A stretch of 64,000 nucleotides of DNA, taken from an uncultured Rhodobiaceae bacterium. GTDB taxonomy: Bacteria > Pseudomonadota > Alphaproteobacteria > Rhizobiales > TMED25. The stretch is from assembly GCA_913045225.1 (NCBI GenBank), contig CAJWPC010000002.1, positions 169,553-233,552 of the forward strand, read 5' to 3'. Positions 8,960-18,052 of the stretch are shown in pieces. The notes beneath the pieces are model-generated. The model was given only the letters and a program-made list of their open reading frames with translations. It made no database searches and was not told where the DNA came from. The translations under genes were made by a program, and so were the position numbers. Position 1 is the stretch's first letter, and every line of letters begins with the position of its first letter.

Positions 8960-9724
8960 TTATCCTTTTACAAGCGTTGGTTTCTTATTTTTTGATGTAC
9001 CATTTTGCGTCAATAATCCCATCCTTTTTGCAACTTCATTATACCCATCTAACAAATATCCTGAGTTCTCTCGATAAACGTCCTTATCCATTTTTTGTTT
9101 TGTTTGTGAGTCCCATAGCCTGCATGAGTCAGGACTAATTTCGTCGGCTAAGACCACAAATATCTCATCGTTTTTATACAATCGTCCAAACTCAATTTTA
9201 AAGTCAACTAACTGTATTTTTATTGCAGAAAAATATCCTGCCAGGAAGTCGTTTATTCTGAGAGCTAGTGATGTAATTTCATCTAATTCATTTTGGCTTG
9301 CCCAGCCAAATGTTATGATATGTTCTTCGCTAACCAGAGGATCTTGCAATGCATCATCTTTATAGTAAAATTCGACAATTGTTCTGTTAAGTTTTTCACC
9401 ACTTGGAATACCTAGCCGCTTCGTAAGTGAACCCGCTGCTATGTTTCTGATCACAACTTCTAATGGAATTATCTCAACCTCATTAATGAGCTGCTCTCTC
9501 ATATTAAGCCTTTTGATAAAGTGATGAGGTATATCAATAGATGATAGAAGTGTAAACAAATGTTCAGAGATACGGTTATTTATAACCCCCTTACCTTCAA
9601 AAACATCCATTTTCTCATTATTATTTGCGGTTGCATCATCTTTGAAGTGCTGAATTAATGTCCCAGGCTCTGGACCTTTATACAAAATTTTGGCCTTTCC
9701 CTCATAAATTTTATTTTTTTTCAT
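8960..9724 (-). CDS. purC: Phosphoribosylaminoimidazole-succinocarboxamide synthase
   Basis: SAICAR synthetase, condensing CAIR with aspartate using ATP. The ATG at 9722-9724 gives 254 residues beginning [15 protein letters not shown], the usual start. A longer reading frame opens at 9781 but would overlap purB and add residues unlike the family. Signatures include [10 protein letters not shown] near the N-terminus, [12 protein letters not shown], and SPDSCRLWD with the catalytic acidic residues. It lies 19 bases after purB in the same operon. Confidence 0.95.
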   Translation of the reverse strand: MKKNKIYEGKAKILYKGPEPGTLIQHFKDDATANNNEKMDVFEGKGVINNRISEHLFTLLSSIDIPHHFIKRLNMREQLINEVEIIPLEVVIRNIAAGSLTKRLGIPSGEKLNRTIVEFYYKDDALQDPLVSEEHIITFGWASQNELDEITSLALRINDFLAGYFSAIKIQLVDFKIEFGRLYKNDEIFVVLADEISPDSCRLWDSQTKQKMDKDVYRENSGYLLDGYNEVAKRMGLLTQNGTSKNKKPTLVKG

Positions 9725-9743
9725 TACGAAGCCCGTATTTTTA

Positions 9744-11051
9744 TTATTTACCAAAAACATTTTTGAAAATGTAATCAACATTCTTCAAGTGATAATCTAG
9801 CGAGAATAAATCATCAATTTCTTCTTTTGTTAGTATTTCCATGATTCCTTTATCTGATAAAATTATTTCTTTAAAATCACTTTGATTATCCCATGATTTG
9901 GATGCATTTTTCTGCACGATGTCATAACTATCTTCACGACTAACTCCTTTTTGGGTTAGCATTAGGAGTATCCTTTGTGAGTATATCAATCCGTTGAGCT
10001 TATCTAAATTTGCTTTTATATTTATTTTATTCACAACAATATTTTTAATAACATTTGTAAGTCTTGAGAGGGCAAAATCTAATAGTATAGTCGTGTCCGG
10101 ACCAATTACTCTTTCCACCGATGAATGAGAAATATCCCGCTCATGCCACAAGGATATATTTTCGAGTGCGGGGGTGACGGCACCACGAATCAATCGAGCA
10201 ATACCTGTTAAATTTTCGGTTAATACAGGATTCCTCTTGTGAGGCATAGATGAAGAGCCTTTTTGACCCTTTTGGAATTGCTCAGACATTTCATCAACTT
10301 CGGTTCTTTGCAGGTGTCTTATTTCAGTTGAAATTCTCTCAATTGAACCAGCAAGCACACCGAGGGTTGAAAAGAAATACGCATACCTATCTCTTGGAAT
10401 TATTTGGGTAGAAATAGTCTCAATGTTTAAATTTAGCTTTTTAGCGACATATTTTTCAATTCTTGGGTCAATATTAGCAAAAGTTCCGACTGATCCGGAT
10501 AATGCACAAATAGAAATTTCTTTTTCAGCAATTTCCATTCGTTTTAAAGCTCTATCGAATTCAGCATATGCCTGTGCGAATTTTAATCCTACTGTTGTGG
10601 GTTCCGCGTGAATACCATGACTTCGGCCGATAGTCGGTAAATATTTATATTCTTCAGCCTTTTTCAATAATTCTTTGAGCAATGCATCTATATCTTCTCT
10701 TATATGTTGTGATGCCTTTTTCAATTGGATGCAAAGACATGTATCAAGTATATCCGATGATGTCATTCCCTGATGGAGATAACGTGCTTGTTTTTCACCA
10801 ATTTTTTCAGATATGAATGTGAGAAATGCAATTACGTCATGATGTGTTTTGCTTTCAATTTCTGATATGCGGGCTTCGTCAAAAATTATATCTTTTAACT
10901 TATCTCGTATCTTCTTTGTAAGACCTTTTTCAATGAGGCCAATAGACTCCATTGCCTCATGGGCGAGCATCTCAATTTCAAACCAGATTGCATACTTAGA
11001 CTGATCAGACCAAACATCTCTCATAATCTGTCTAGAATATCTGTTTATCAT
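9744..11051 (-). CDS. purB: Adenylosuccinate lyase
   Basis: Catalyses two fumarate eliminations, SAICAR to AICAR and adenylosuccinate to AMP. The 435 residues carry the fumarase-superfamily signature [15 protein letters not shown] with the mobile catalytic Ser, the His of TSSDILDT and the [14 protein letters not shown] region. First gene of the minus-strand purine block. The 145 bases upstream separate it from the divergent cox-like cluster and contain a TATAAT-like element on the minus strand, suggesting the operon promoter lies there. Confidence 0.95.
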   Translation of the reverse strand: MINRYSRQIMRDVWSDQSKYAIWFEIEMLAHEAMESIGLIEKGLTKKIRDKLKDIIFDEARISEIESKTHHDVIAFLTFISEKIGEKQARYLHQGMTSSDILDTCLCIQLKKASQHIREDIDALLKELLKKAEEYKYLPTIGRSHGIHAEPTTVGLKFAQAYAEFDRALKRMEIAEKEISICALSGSVGTFANIDPRIEKYVAKKLNLNIETISTQIIPRDRYAYFFSTLGVLAGSIERISTEIRHLQRTEVDEMSEQFQKGQKGSSSMPHKRNPVLTENLTGIARLIRGAVTPALENISLWHERDISHSSVERVIGPDTTILLDFALSRLTNVIKNIVVNKINIKANLDKLNGLIYSQRILLMLTQKGVSREDSYDIVQKNASKSWDNQSDFKEIILSDKGIMEILTKEEIDDLFSLDYHLKNVDYIFKNVFGK

Positions 11052-11196
11052 TTCTTTTGTTGTATTTGTAAAGTATTTATATAGCTTAAATATTATAGAA
11101 AAGCGATCATATTTGTATTATTTTTTTTAATTATACAAAAAGAATTCTTGAGTTTTTAAATCAAATAATAATAATAAAGATGATCAGGAGATCTAA

Positions 11197-11784
11197 ATGA
11201 AATTAAATGGAGAAAATATCATTCAGGCATCGCGCATGCAAGTCTGGGAAGCCTTGAATGATCCTACGGTACTAAAAGAGACAATTCCGGGTGCCCAAAG
11301 TGTCGAGCAAAGCACAGATGATGAATTTAAAGCAGTAGTCGAAATCAAGATCGGGCCAGTGAAAGCGAAGTTTACTGGAAAAATCAATTTAAGTGATGTT
11401 AACCCACCTAATGGATACAAGATTGTTGGCCAAGGTCAAGGCGGCGCAGCGGGATTTGCAAAAGGCTCCGCAGTAGTTTCATTAACCGAATTAGACCCAG
11501 AAACCACAAAGTTAAATTATGAGGTTGACGCACAAGTAGGAGGGAAGCTGGCACAGGTTGGGCAAAGGCTTATCCAGAGTGCATCAAAATCACTTGCAGA
11601 CCAATTTTTCAATAATTTACAAGAATATTTCAACAGTGATAGTACGCATATAGATGAAGAGCAGCCTGTGATTGAGGCTGGAAAATCATCCAGAAATGTA
11701 TTTTTCTTTAATACGCAAAGAAAAAGAATTATTTTTGCATTAATTGTTTTCTTGCTGTCATTCGTATATTTTTATAATAACTAA
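11197..11784 (+). CDS. coxG: CoxG-like SRPBCC protein with C-terminal membrane anchor
   Basis: Member of the carbon monoxide dehydrogenase subunit G family, SRPBCC/START-like fold at about residues 1-145. The family pattern includes NDPTVLKETIPGAQSVE, IGPVKAKFTGKI, and the C-terminal helix AQVGQRLIQSASKSLADQFF. Residues 178-193 form one hydrophobic segment, expected to anchor the protein in the membrane, as for CoxG recruiting the dehydrogenase to the respiratory chain. A strong Shine-Dalgarno (TCAGGAG) precedes the ATG. It leads the cluster, 15 bases before coxS. Confidence 0.85.
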   Translation: MKLNGENIIQASRMQVWEALNDPTVLKETIPGAQSVEQSTDDEFKAVVEIKIGPVKAKFTGKINLSDVNPPNGYKIVGQGQGGAAGFAKGSAVVSLTELDPETTKLNYEVDAQVGGKLAQVGQRLIQSASKSLADQFFNNLQEYFNSDSTHIDEEQPVIEAGKSSRNVFFFNTQRKRIIFALIVFLLSFVYFYNN

Positions 11785-11799
11785 TTTTATGAGAGCGAT

Positions 11800-12258
11800 A
11801 TGGTAAAAATTAACATAAACATTAATAATAAAGCCTATAGCGAAGAGGTCGGAGACAACACTTTATTGGTAGAGTTGCTTCGTGATAAACTTGGCCTTAC
11901 GGGTACCCATGTTGGTTGTGATACAAGTCAGTGTGGTGCGTGCGTGATTCATGTTGATGGAGACTCTGTAAAAAGTTGTACAGTTTTAGCCGCTCAGGTT
12001 CATGGAAAAGATTTAACCACAGTTGAGGGATTGGCGAGTGAAGGACAGCTTCATCCAATTCAAAAATCATTTCAAAATAACCACGCATTACAATGTGGTT
12101 TTTGCACACCTGGATTAGTAATGAGCGCTGTAGATTTATTGAAAAAAAATAGCTCTCCTTCGGAAGATGAAATTCGTGAATGGTTTGAAGGCCATATTTG
12201 CCGATGCACGGGTTACAAGAATATTATTAAGGCAGTTCAAGAAGCAATTACGCAATAG
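11800..12258 (+). CDS. coxS: Molybdenum hydroxylase [2Fe-2S] subunit, CoxS-like
   Basis: Small iron-sulphur subunit of the xanthine oxidase/CODH family, 152 residues. The plant-type ferredoxin cluster site is GCDTSQCGACVIHVDG with a distal Cys in VKSCTV; the second, helical cluster site is CGFCTPGLVM plus HICRCTGYKNI. All eight cluster Cys are present, so the protein should be functional. It carries electrons from the Mo site to the FAD subunit. It is followed after 12 bases by coxM, whereas form II operons have coxL in that position. Confidence 0.88.
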   Translation: MVKINININNKAYSEEVGDNTLLVELLRDKLGLTGTHVGCDTSQCGACVIHVDGDSVKSCTVLAAQVHGKDLTTVEGLASEGQLHPIQKSFQNNHALQCGFCTPGLVMSAVDLLKKNSSPSEDEIREWFEGHICRCTGYKNIIKAVQEAITQ

Positions 12259-12270
12259 ATATAGGAAAAC

Positions 12271-13065
12271 ATGTATAATTTTAGATATCACAAGGCAGAA
12301 ACGATAGAAACCGCGAGATCTCTGATTGCGCAATCAGATGATCCAAAAATACTTGCAGGTGGGCACACACTTATTCCAACATTAAAGCAAAGACTCTCAC
12401 AGCCATCGGATATTATTGATATATCCTCAATTGACGAATTGAAAATGATTACTCTTGGTGATGGATTTGTTACAATCGGAGCACTTTGTACACATTCTGA
12501 TATTTCAAATTCACCAGATATTAAAAAGAATATTAAAGGATTAGCTGACCTTGCAAAACAAATTGGTGATCCGCAGGTACGTCACAAGGGTACGATTGGT
12601 GGCTCCGTTGCAAATGCAGATCCAGCTGCAGATTATCCAGCAGCAGTGCTAGCTTTAGATGGTGAAATAACAACCTCAGCTGAAAATCATAAAGCAACGA
12701 ATTTTTTCGTCGACATGTTTGAAACTTCCTTAGACTCCGATGAAATAATTACTGGAATTAGATTGAAAATTCCAAATTCTTCAACATACAAAAAGTTTAG
12801 GAATCCTGCATCAGGTTATGCGATGGTTGGTGTTTTTATGGCAAGATATGACAATGACGTAAAAATAGCTGTTACGGGTGCATCAAGCTCTGCCTATCGT
12901 ATGCTAGACGTAGAGGACTCACTGAAGAGCAACTTTAATAATGATATCATGGCGGATGTTGACATTGATACAACCAACTTTAATGATGATATTCATGCAT
13001 CAGCGAAATATAGGGGCGTAATTCTAAAAGTACTGCTTGAGGAAGCTATTTTAGAGTTAAAATAG
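12271..13065 (+). CDS. coxM: Molybdenum hydroxylase FAD subunit, CoxM-like
   Basis: FAD-binding medium subunit, 264 residues. The FAD-binding motifs are AGGHTLIPTLKQRL near residue 30 and GTIGGSVANADPAADYPA near residue 110, both diagnostic. The C-terminal CO-dehydrogenase flavoprotein domain follows (GYAMVGVFMARY). A ribosome site AGGAAAAC precedes the ATG. A functional enzyme also needs the roughly 800-residue molybdopterin subunit, which is not adjacent. The substrate may be CO (form I), or unknown if form II. Confidence 0.88.
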   Translation: MYNFRYHKAETIETARSLIAQSDDPKILAGGHTLIPTLKQRLSQPSDIIDISSIDELKMITLGDGFVTIGALCTHSDISNSPDIKKNIKGLADLAKQIGDPQVRHKGTIGGSVANADPAADYPAAVLALDGEITTSAENHKATNFFVDMFETSLDSDEIITGIRLKIPNSSTYKKFRNPASGYAMVGVFMARYDNDVKIAVTGASSSAYRMLDVEDSLKSNFNNDIMADVDIDTTNFNDDIHASAKYRGVILKVLLEEAILELK

Positions 13066-13148
13066 GCTTATAACTATTCCATTAGCCATTTTTCGTCATT
13101 ATATGATAAAATATAATCCTACAAATAATTACAAGGTACATATTGGCT

Positions 13149-13472
13149 ATGGCAATAAGTGATCATGATATAATAAATATTGCTCTCGAGTGGAAAAATA
13201 ATGGCAGAAAAGTTGCCATTGCAACAGTAATTCAAACTTGGGGATCTGCCCCAAGAGGGGTTGGAAGTAAACTACTCATTGATGATTTGGGTAATTTTGA
13301 AGGTTCCGTATCTGGTGGCTGTGTCGAAGGTGCTGTAATTGGAGAGGCTTCAGATCTTTTTAAGACTGGAAATGCTAAAATTCTTGAATATGGCGTTTCT
13401 AATGAAATGGCTTGGGAAGTTGGGTTGGCATGCGGCGGTACAATAAAGATATATCTAGCTGAGTTAAATTAA
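13149..13472 (+). CDS. XdhC/CoxI family protein, N-terminal domain only
   Basis: A 107-residue stand-alone XdhC_CoxI domain. Family features are GSAPRGVGSKLLI, the SGGCVEGAVI motif and the terminal LACGGTIKIYL. XdhC proteins bind molybdenum cofactor and insert the sulphurated form into xanthine dehydrogenase-like enzymes. In many bacteria this domain is fused to the Rossmann domain encoded next; here they are separate genes two bases apart. A TTG two codons upstream (13143) is better spaced from AAGG at 13133 and may be the true start. A TATAAT at 13112-13117 hints at an internal promoter. Confidence 0.85.
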   Translation: MAISDHDIINIALEWKNNGRKVAIATVIQTWGSAPRGVGSKLLIDDLGNFEGSVSGGCVEGAVIGEASDLFKTGNAKILEYGVSNEMAWEVGLACGGTIKIYLAELN

Positions 13473-13474
13473 AA

Positions 13475-14149
13475 ATGCAGAGAAAGATATTAGAAGAGAT
13501 CATATCGAGGCAAGGTGAGAGAGAGTCCTTAGCTTATGTTATCGATACTGAAAACGGAGATGAGCTTATTTTCTCCAAAGGTAAAAAGACCAATTACCCT
13601 GAGCTTGATATGGAAATAATCGATTGCTTGAAGTCTGATCGCAGCAAGCTTGTTCAAATAGATAATAAAAATTTTTTTATCGACGTCTACAATCCTCCCT
13701 TAAAGCTACTTATCATAGGTGCGGTCCATATTGCTCAACATCTAATTAATTTCGCAAATAACCTCAATTTTGATTGTATATTAATTGACCCAAGGGAAGG
13801 TTTTGCAAATAAAGAACGTTTTGCTGATGTTAAAATATATAATAGTTGGCCCGATGAGGTTCTACCTGAGCTGGGGATTGATGAAAGGACAGCCATAGTC
13901 ACACTAACACATGATCCAAAAATTGATGACGTTGCACTCGATTATGTGCTAAATAAAAGCTGCTTTTATATCGGCTCCCTCGGTTCTAAGAAAACGCATA
14001 ATGCAAGGATTGAAAGGTTGAGTAAAAAACATTCCAAGGAGAAACTTGCTACGATCCACGGACCAATCGGTCTAGATATTGGCGCTAGATCCCCGGCGGA
14101 AATCGCGCTATCGATTATAAGTGAAATGATATCCGAATTAAGATTATAA
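13475..14149 (+). CDS. XdhC family protein, Rossmann C-terminal domain
   Basis: The 224-residue partner of the preceding gene. The N-terminal third is poorly conserved; from about residue 78 comes a Rossmann fold with LLIIGAVHIAQ (GxxH), LIDPREGFANKERF, VTLTHDPKIDD and the signature GPIGLDIGARSPAEIALSI. Together with the preceding protein it makes a complete XdhC, the cofactor-insertion chaperone of molybdenum hydroxylases. It follows by 2 bases and is followed by the molybdopterin-binding nucleotidyltransferase after about 9. Confidence 0.87.
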   Translation: MQRKILEEIISRQGERESLAYVIDTENGDELIFSKGKKTNYPELDMEIIDCLKSDRSKLVQIDNKNFFIDVYNPPLKLLIIGAVHIAQHLINFANNLNFDCILIDPREGFANKERFADVKIYNSWPDEVLPELGIDERTAIVTLTHDPKIDDVALDYVLNKSCFYIGSLGSKKTHNARIERLSKKHSKEKLATIHGPIGLDIGARSPAEIALSIISEMISELRL

Positions 14150-14158
14150 GTATTTTTG

Positions 14159-15769
14159 ATGAAAATATTTGAAAAATATATTCAAGAGGCATTTGGTTGC
14201 TTATTAATGCATTCTGTTTTTCTGAAAGACGGTAGGATTCGTAAAGGAAAAATTATAGATAAAAATGATATTGCTATGATGGAAAGATCTGATATTGAGA
14301 AAGTCCAGGTTGGTGAGTTGGAAGATGATGATATTGGTGAGAATGCGGCTTCAGGTCTGATTGCAAGAGCAATTGCAACAAATCAGTTTTCCATATCCCC
14401 GACGCTTTCAGGAAAAACAAATATAACATCCATTGCAGATGGCCTTATTGAAATTGATGAGGGTAATGTCATCAAACTCAATAATCTATCACCCAATATT
14501 GCTGTTTCAACTCTTAATAATCATGACGTCGTATACCGAGGCGACCATACAGTTAGTGTAAAGATAATTTCGTTTGTTATTTCATCATCTGATTTAGATA
14601 AAATTCTAAATTTTCTAAAAAAAAATAAAATCGTTAAATTAAAAAAATTTAATTCGATGAGGTTTGGAGTGATTTATACGATTGCAAAAAATGAGAAGCG
14701 ATCTCTAATTGAAAAAACAAAAAAATCAATAATGTCGAGAATAAGTAACTACAACTCCACAATAATGGATGAGAGGGTGGTGCCCCATGACGTTGCAAGC
14801 ATAAAAAATAATGTAGTTGAGTTATTGGAAAATAATATTAATTGTATTTTATTATTTCTATCTACGTCGATAACAGATGTAAATGATATTGTTCCAACTG
14901 TAATTAATGATCTTGGTGGTAAGATTAATTCTTTTGGCATGCCAGTTGATCCAGGCAACTTGACATTAAGTGGTAAGATTAATGATGTGGATATTATAGT
15001 AGCTGCTGGATCTGCACGAAGTGACTCGCTCAATGGTTTTGATTGGCATTTAAATTGTCTGCATGCAAATATTGAAGTTAGTCAAGAAATGGTAAACTCT
15101 CTGGGTGTTGGTGGTTTGCTAAAGGATATCGATTTTGCGGTAAAGAGAAAAAGAGTTTCCAAAACTATAGATACAAAAAAATCGAACATTGCTGCAGTTG
15201 TGCTATGCGCAGGCGAGTCAAAGAGAATGGGTAACAGAAATAAGTTACTTTTGAAGGTTGCGGGCAAGTCTCTCATAAAAAATTATATAGATAATATCTC
15301 TAAATCCAACGTGTCAGAAATAGTCATAGTGACAGGGTATCAGTCAATTGAAATAGAAAAAGAGTTAGAAGGGTACGACGTAAAATTTATCCATAATGAA
15401 AAATACAGGGAGGGTATGTCAACCTCCTTGAATACTGGAATTAATTCGCTATCAAAAAATATTAATGCAGCCATAATATGCTTACCAGATATGCCCATGA
15501 TTGGTATTTATGAAATAAATAAGTTGATTGAGTATTATAATCCAAAAATTGGAAATGAAATTTGTATTGCAACCTATAATGACCAACGGGGTAATCCCGT
15601 TTTATGGGACAGGAAATATTTTAAAAAACTAATGCAAATTAAAGGTGACAAAGGGGGAAGATATTTGTTACCAAAATATTTAGAGCAATCTGTGGAGGTG
15701 GTATTAGGAGAAGCGGTAGCCTTTGATGTAGATAATGAGAGTAGTTATAAAATCATCAATACGAAGTGA
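14159..15769 (+). CDS. Molybdopterin-binding / MobA-like nucleotidyltransferase fusion
   Basis: Two-domain protein of 536 residues. The first ~330 residues resemble molybdopterin-binding (MoeA/MogA-type) proteins, including the GMPVDPGNLTLSG and AAGSARSDSLNG region. From about residue 343 it is a MobA/MocA-type NTP transferase, with AAVVLCAGESKRMG, the NKLL motif and CLPDMPMIG. Such fusions occur with xdhC in alphaproteobacteria and are expected to make the dinucleotide form of the cofactor (probably MCD, as MocA does; the nucleotide cannot be read here). An upstream TTG at 14156 is an alternative start. Confidence 0.82.
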   Translation: MKIFEKYIQEAFGCLLMHSVFLKDGRIRKGKIIDKNDIAMMERSDIEKVQVGELEDDDIGENAASGLIARAIATNQFSISPTLSGKTNITSIADGLIEIDEGNVIKLNNLSPNIAVSTLNNHDVVYRGDHTVSVKIISFVISSSDLDKILNFLKKNKIVKLKKFNSMRFGVIYTIAKNEKRSLIEKTKKSIMSRISNYNSTIMDERVVPHDVASIKNNVVELLENNINCILLFLSTSITDVNDIVPTVINDLGGKINSFGMPVDPGNLTLSGKINDVDIIVAAGSARSDSLNGFDWHLNCLHANIEVSQEMVNSLGVGGLLKDIDFAVKRKRVSKTIDTKKSNIAAVVLCAGESKRMGNRNKLLLKVAGKSLIKNYIDNISKSNVSEIVIVTGYQSIEIEKELEGYDVKFIHNEKYREGMSTSLNTGINSLSKNINAAIICLPDMPMIGIYEINKLIEYYNPKIGNEICIATYNDQRGNPVLWDRKYFKKLMQIKGDKGGRYLLPKYLEQSVEVVLGEAVAFDVDNESSYKIINTK

Positions 15770-15784
15770 TAAAATTTAAATAAA

Positions 15785-16579
15785 TTAATTCGTTGTGAAT
15801 ATATCACAGCCATCTTTTGTGATGCCAACGGTGTGTTCAAATTGAGCTGATAATTCTTTATCTCTTGTTACAATTGTCCAACCATCTGATAAAAGTTTAA
15901 TATCCTTCGTACCCGCATTAATCATTGGTTCTATTGTGAATATCATTCCTTCTTTTAATTCATACCCATGACCTTTCTTACCAAAGTGGAGAATATTTGG
16001 ATGATCGTGGAATATTTTACCAATACCATGTCCACATAAATCTTCAACGACAGAAAATCTGTGCTTTTCCGCTATCTCCTGTATTCGCGCACCTATATCA
16101 CCCGTTCGGATTCCCGGCTTTAGTATTTTTATAGCTTCCATGAGGCACTCTTTCGTAATATCAACGAGAATTTCAGCTTTTCTTGATACCTTACCTACTT
16201 TAAACATTCTACTTGTATCGCCATACCATCCTTCGTGTATGAGGGTAACATCAATATTTAATATATCACCTTCTTTTAACTTTTTTTTGCCAGGAATACC
16301 GTGGCAAATAACATTATTTAATGAGATGCATGAAGAGGCGGGGTAACCTCTGTAATATAGAGTCGCTGGAATACAATTATTTGATAATGCAAACTCGTAA
16401 ATGAGTTTATCAAGGTATTCTGTGGTGTTTCCTTCTTGGACATAGGGCTCAATGAAATCGAGGCATTTTGCTGCAAGCGTTCCAGATTTCTTCATGCATT
16501 TAAAGCTCTCCTGATCATATAATTTAATTAATCCTATATTTTTTATCGGCGCGAGACTTGCTTTTATATAGCTATGCAT
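15785..16579 (-). CDS. map: Type I methionine aminopeptidase
   Basis: Removes initiator methionine from nascent proteins. The five metal ligands appear in order: the two Asp in NIDVTLIHEGWYGDTSRMF, His in HGIGKIFHDHP, Glu in FTIEPMIN and Glu in QFEHTVGIT. The ATG at 16577-16579 gives 264 residues, close to the family length. An in-frame ATG at 16639 would add 20 residues with no family counterpart and no ribosome site, though neither start has a strong one. It is convergent with the preceding molybdopterin gene. Confidence 0.93.
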   Translation of the reverse strand: MHSYIKASLAPIKNIGLIKLYDQESFKCMKKSGTLAAKCLDFIEPYVQEGNTTEYLDKLIYEFALSNNCIPATLYYRGYPASSCISLNNVICHGIPGKKKLKEGDILNIDVTLIHEGWYGDTSRMFKVGKVSRKAEILVDITKECLMEAIKILKPGIRTGDIGARIQEIAEKHRFSVVEDLCGHGIGKIFHDHPNILHFGKKGHGYELKEGMIFTIEPMINAGTKDIKLLSDGWTIVTRDKELSAQFEHTVGITKDGCDIFTTN

Positions 16580-16688
16580 TAATTTTTTTCTCAGGTTTCT
16601 GTAATTTTCTATACTAAAAAATATTTTTATTATACTCAATATAATATATAAACAATGTAATAATTATTTTCACCAACATGGAATTGAA

Positions 16689-17435
16689 ATGAAAGATATA
16701 ACAGCAGCAATTTTGGTGATCGGCGATGAGATCTTATCAGGAAGAACCAAGGATAAAAATATTGGTTACATTGCAGAATGCTTCTCAAATATAGGTGTTT
16801 ATTGCAAGGAGGTAAGGATCGTACCCGACGAGGAAAGTAAAATTATTGGCGCATTAAATGAGCTAAGAAAAGACTATACTTATGTAATGACTACAGGAGG
16901 TATAGGCCCGACCCACGATGATATAACTGCCGATTGTGTAGCTAAAGCATTTGGCGTTGAGATATCCGAAAATGAGGATGCTATTAACATGCTGCTTGAG
17001 AGGATACCTCTTGAAGATCTCAATGAGTCAAGACGAAGAATGGCTCGAATACCGCACGGTGCAAAATTGATTGAGAATAATGTATCAAAGGCACCCGGTT
17101 TTCAAATTGATAATGTATTTGTAATGGCTGGGGTCCCTGCTGTAATGCAGGCTATGCTGGATGTTGTCATAACAAGAATTGACAAAGGTCAGAAGTTATT
17201 CACTTGCAATATATCTACAAATATCAAGGAAGGTGATATCGCAGATATACTCAGGGAGATTCAAAAAAATAATCCAAATATCATGATTGGATCATACCCG
17301 TACTATACTGATGATGGGTATGGAGCGAATATTGTGTGTAGAGCTAAGAATCTTAATGAACTGAAAAATATAGCCAGTATAATAGAAAGCAGTTTATTGG
17401 CGATTGGAAATGTAGAAGTTGGAGAATTTGAGTAG
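16689..17435 (+). CDS. CinA-like molybdopterin-binding domain protein
   Basis: A 248-residue protein with the MoCF_biosynth domain at the N-terminus (AILVIGDEILSGRTKD, then MTTGGIGPTHDDITADC). It lacks the C-terminal deamidase domain of full-length CinA. In alphaproteobacteria this stand-alone form is commonly labelled competence/damage-inducible protein A-like. Full CinA acts as an NMN/ADP-ribose pyrophosphatase, so a nucleotide-cofactor role is possible but not proven. Its stop lies one base before the gpt start, so the two are probably co-transcribed. Confidence 0.8.
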   Translation: MKDITAAILVIGDEILSGRTKDKNIGYIAECFSNIGVYCKEVRIVPDEESKIIGALNELRKDYTYVMTTGGIGPTHDDITADCVAKAFGVEISENEDAINMLLERIPLEDLNESRRRMARIPHGAKLIENNVSKAPGFQIDNVFVMAGVPAVMQAMLDVVITRIDKGQKLFTCNISTNIKEGDIADILREIQKNNPNIMIGSYPYYTDDGYGANIVCRAKNLNELKNIASIIESSLLAIGNVEVGEFE

Positions 17436-17436
17436 G

Positions 17437-17943
17437 ATGGATAATAACATAAGTTCAAAGTTATTTCCTGTATCGTGGGATCAATTCCATAGGGACTCCA
17501 AAGCCCTCGCTTGGCGACTTGCAGATAAAGCCGACTGGTCAGCTATAATTGCTGTTACTCGGGGAGGGCTTGTGCCATCGGCAATAGTCGCAAGAGAATT
17601 AAATGTACGAATAATAGAGACAATATGCGTAACATCTTATAATCCTGAACATAAAAAAGGTGATATTGAGGTACTAAAAAGAATTAGCGATAATTTACTT
17701 TCAGATCCAAAATTTAAGCCAGATACAATATTATGCATTGATGACTTAGTTGATACGGGGTCAACCATGGCGGTTGTGAAAGATATGATACCGGGAGCGC
17801 ATATAGCAACTGTCTATGCAAAGCCTGAGGGTTTATCTAATGTTGATACATTTGTCACGGAGGTCAGTCAAGATACATGGATTTATTTTCCATGGGATAC
17901 TGAGCTACAATTTTCACCACCTATTAATCCGGGTGGCGTCTGA
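17437..17943 (+). CDS. gpt: Xanthine-guanine phosphoribosyltransferase
   Basis: Purine salvage enzyme converting guanine or xanthine plus PRPP to GMP or XMP. The 168 residues show the type I PRT PRPP loop ILCIDDLVDTGSTMAVV, the early VTRGGLVPS motif and the C-terminal WIYFPWDTELQFSPP region diagnostic of XGPRT. The ATG at 17437 is chosen because an upstream TTG adds only residues overlapping the previous gene. tRNA-Leu begins 19 bases after its stop. Confidence 0.93.
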   Translation: MDNNISSKLFPVSWDQFHRDSKALAWRLADKADWSAIIAVTRGGLVPSAIVARELNVRIIETICVTSYNPEHKKGDIEVLKRISDNLLSDPKFKPDTILCIDDLVDTGSTMAVVKDMIPGAHIATVYAKPEGLSNVDTFVTEVSQDTWIYFPWDTELQFSPPINPGGV

Positions 17944-17962
17944 TGATGTATTTAATTTATGA

Positions 17963-18049
17963 GCGGACGTGGTGGAATAGGTAGACACAAGAGACTTAAA
18001 ATCTCTCGGAGGTTACTCCGTGCCGGTTCGAGTCCGGCCGTCCGCACCA
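17963..18049 (+). tRNA. tRNA-Leu (UAA)
   Basis: An 87-base class II tRNA including an encoded CCA end. The acceptor stem GCGGACG pairs with CGTCCGC, the anticodon arm is AGAGA-CTTAAAA-TCTCT giving anticodon TAA, a variable arm follows, and the T-arm is GCCGGTTCGAGTCCGGC. It lies between gpt (19 bases upstream) and a convergent gene, with no integrase nearby. Confidence 0.96.
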
Positions 18050-18052
18050 TTT

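Noticed and set aside
17963..18049. tRNA-Leu as an integration site for a mobile element
   Set aside because: No integrase, direct repeat of the tRNA 3' end or foreign-looking segment flanks it.
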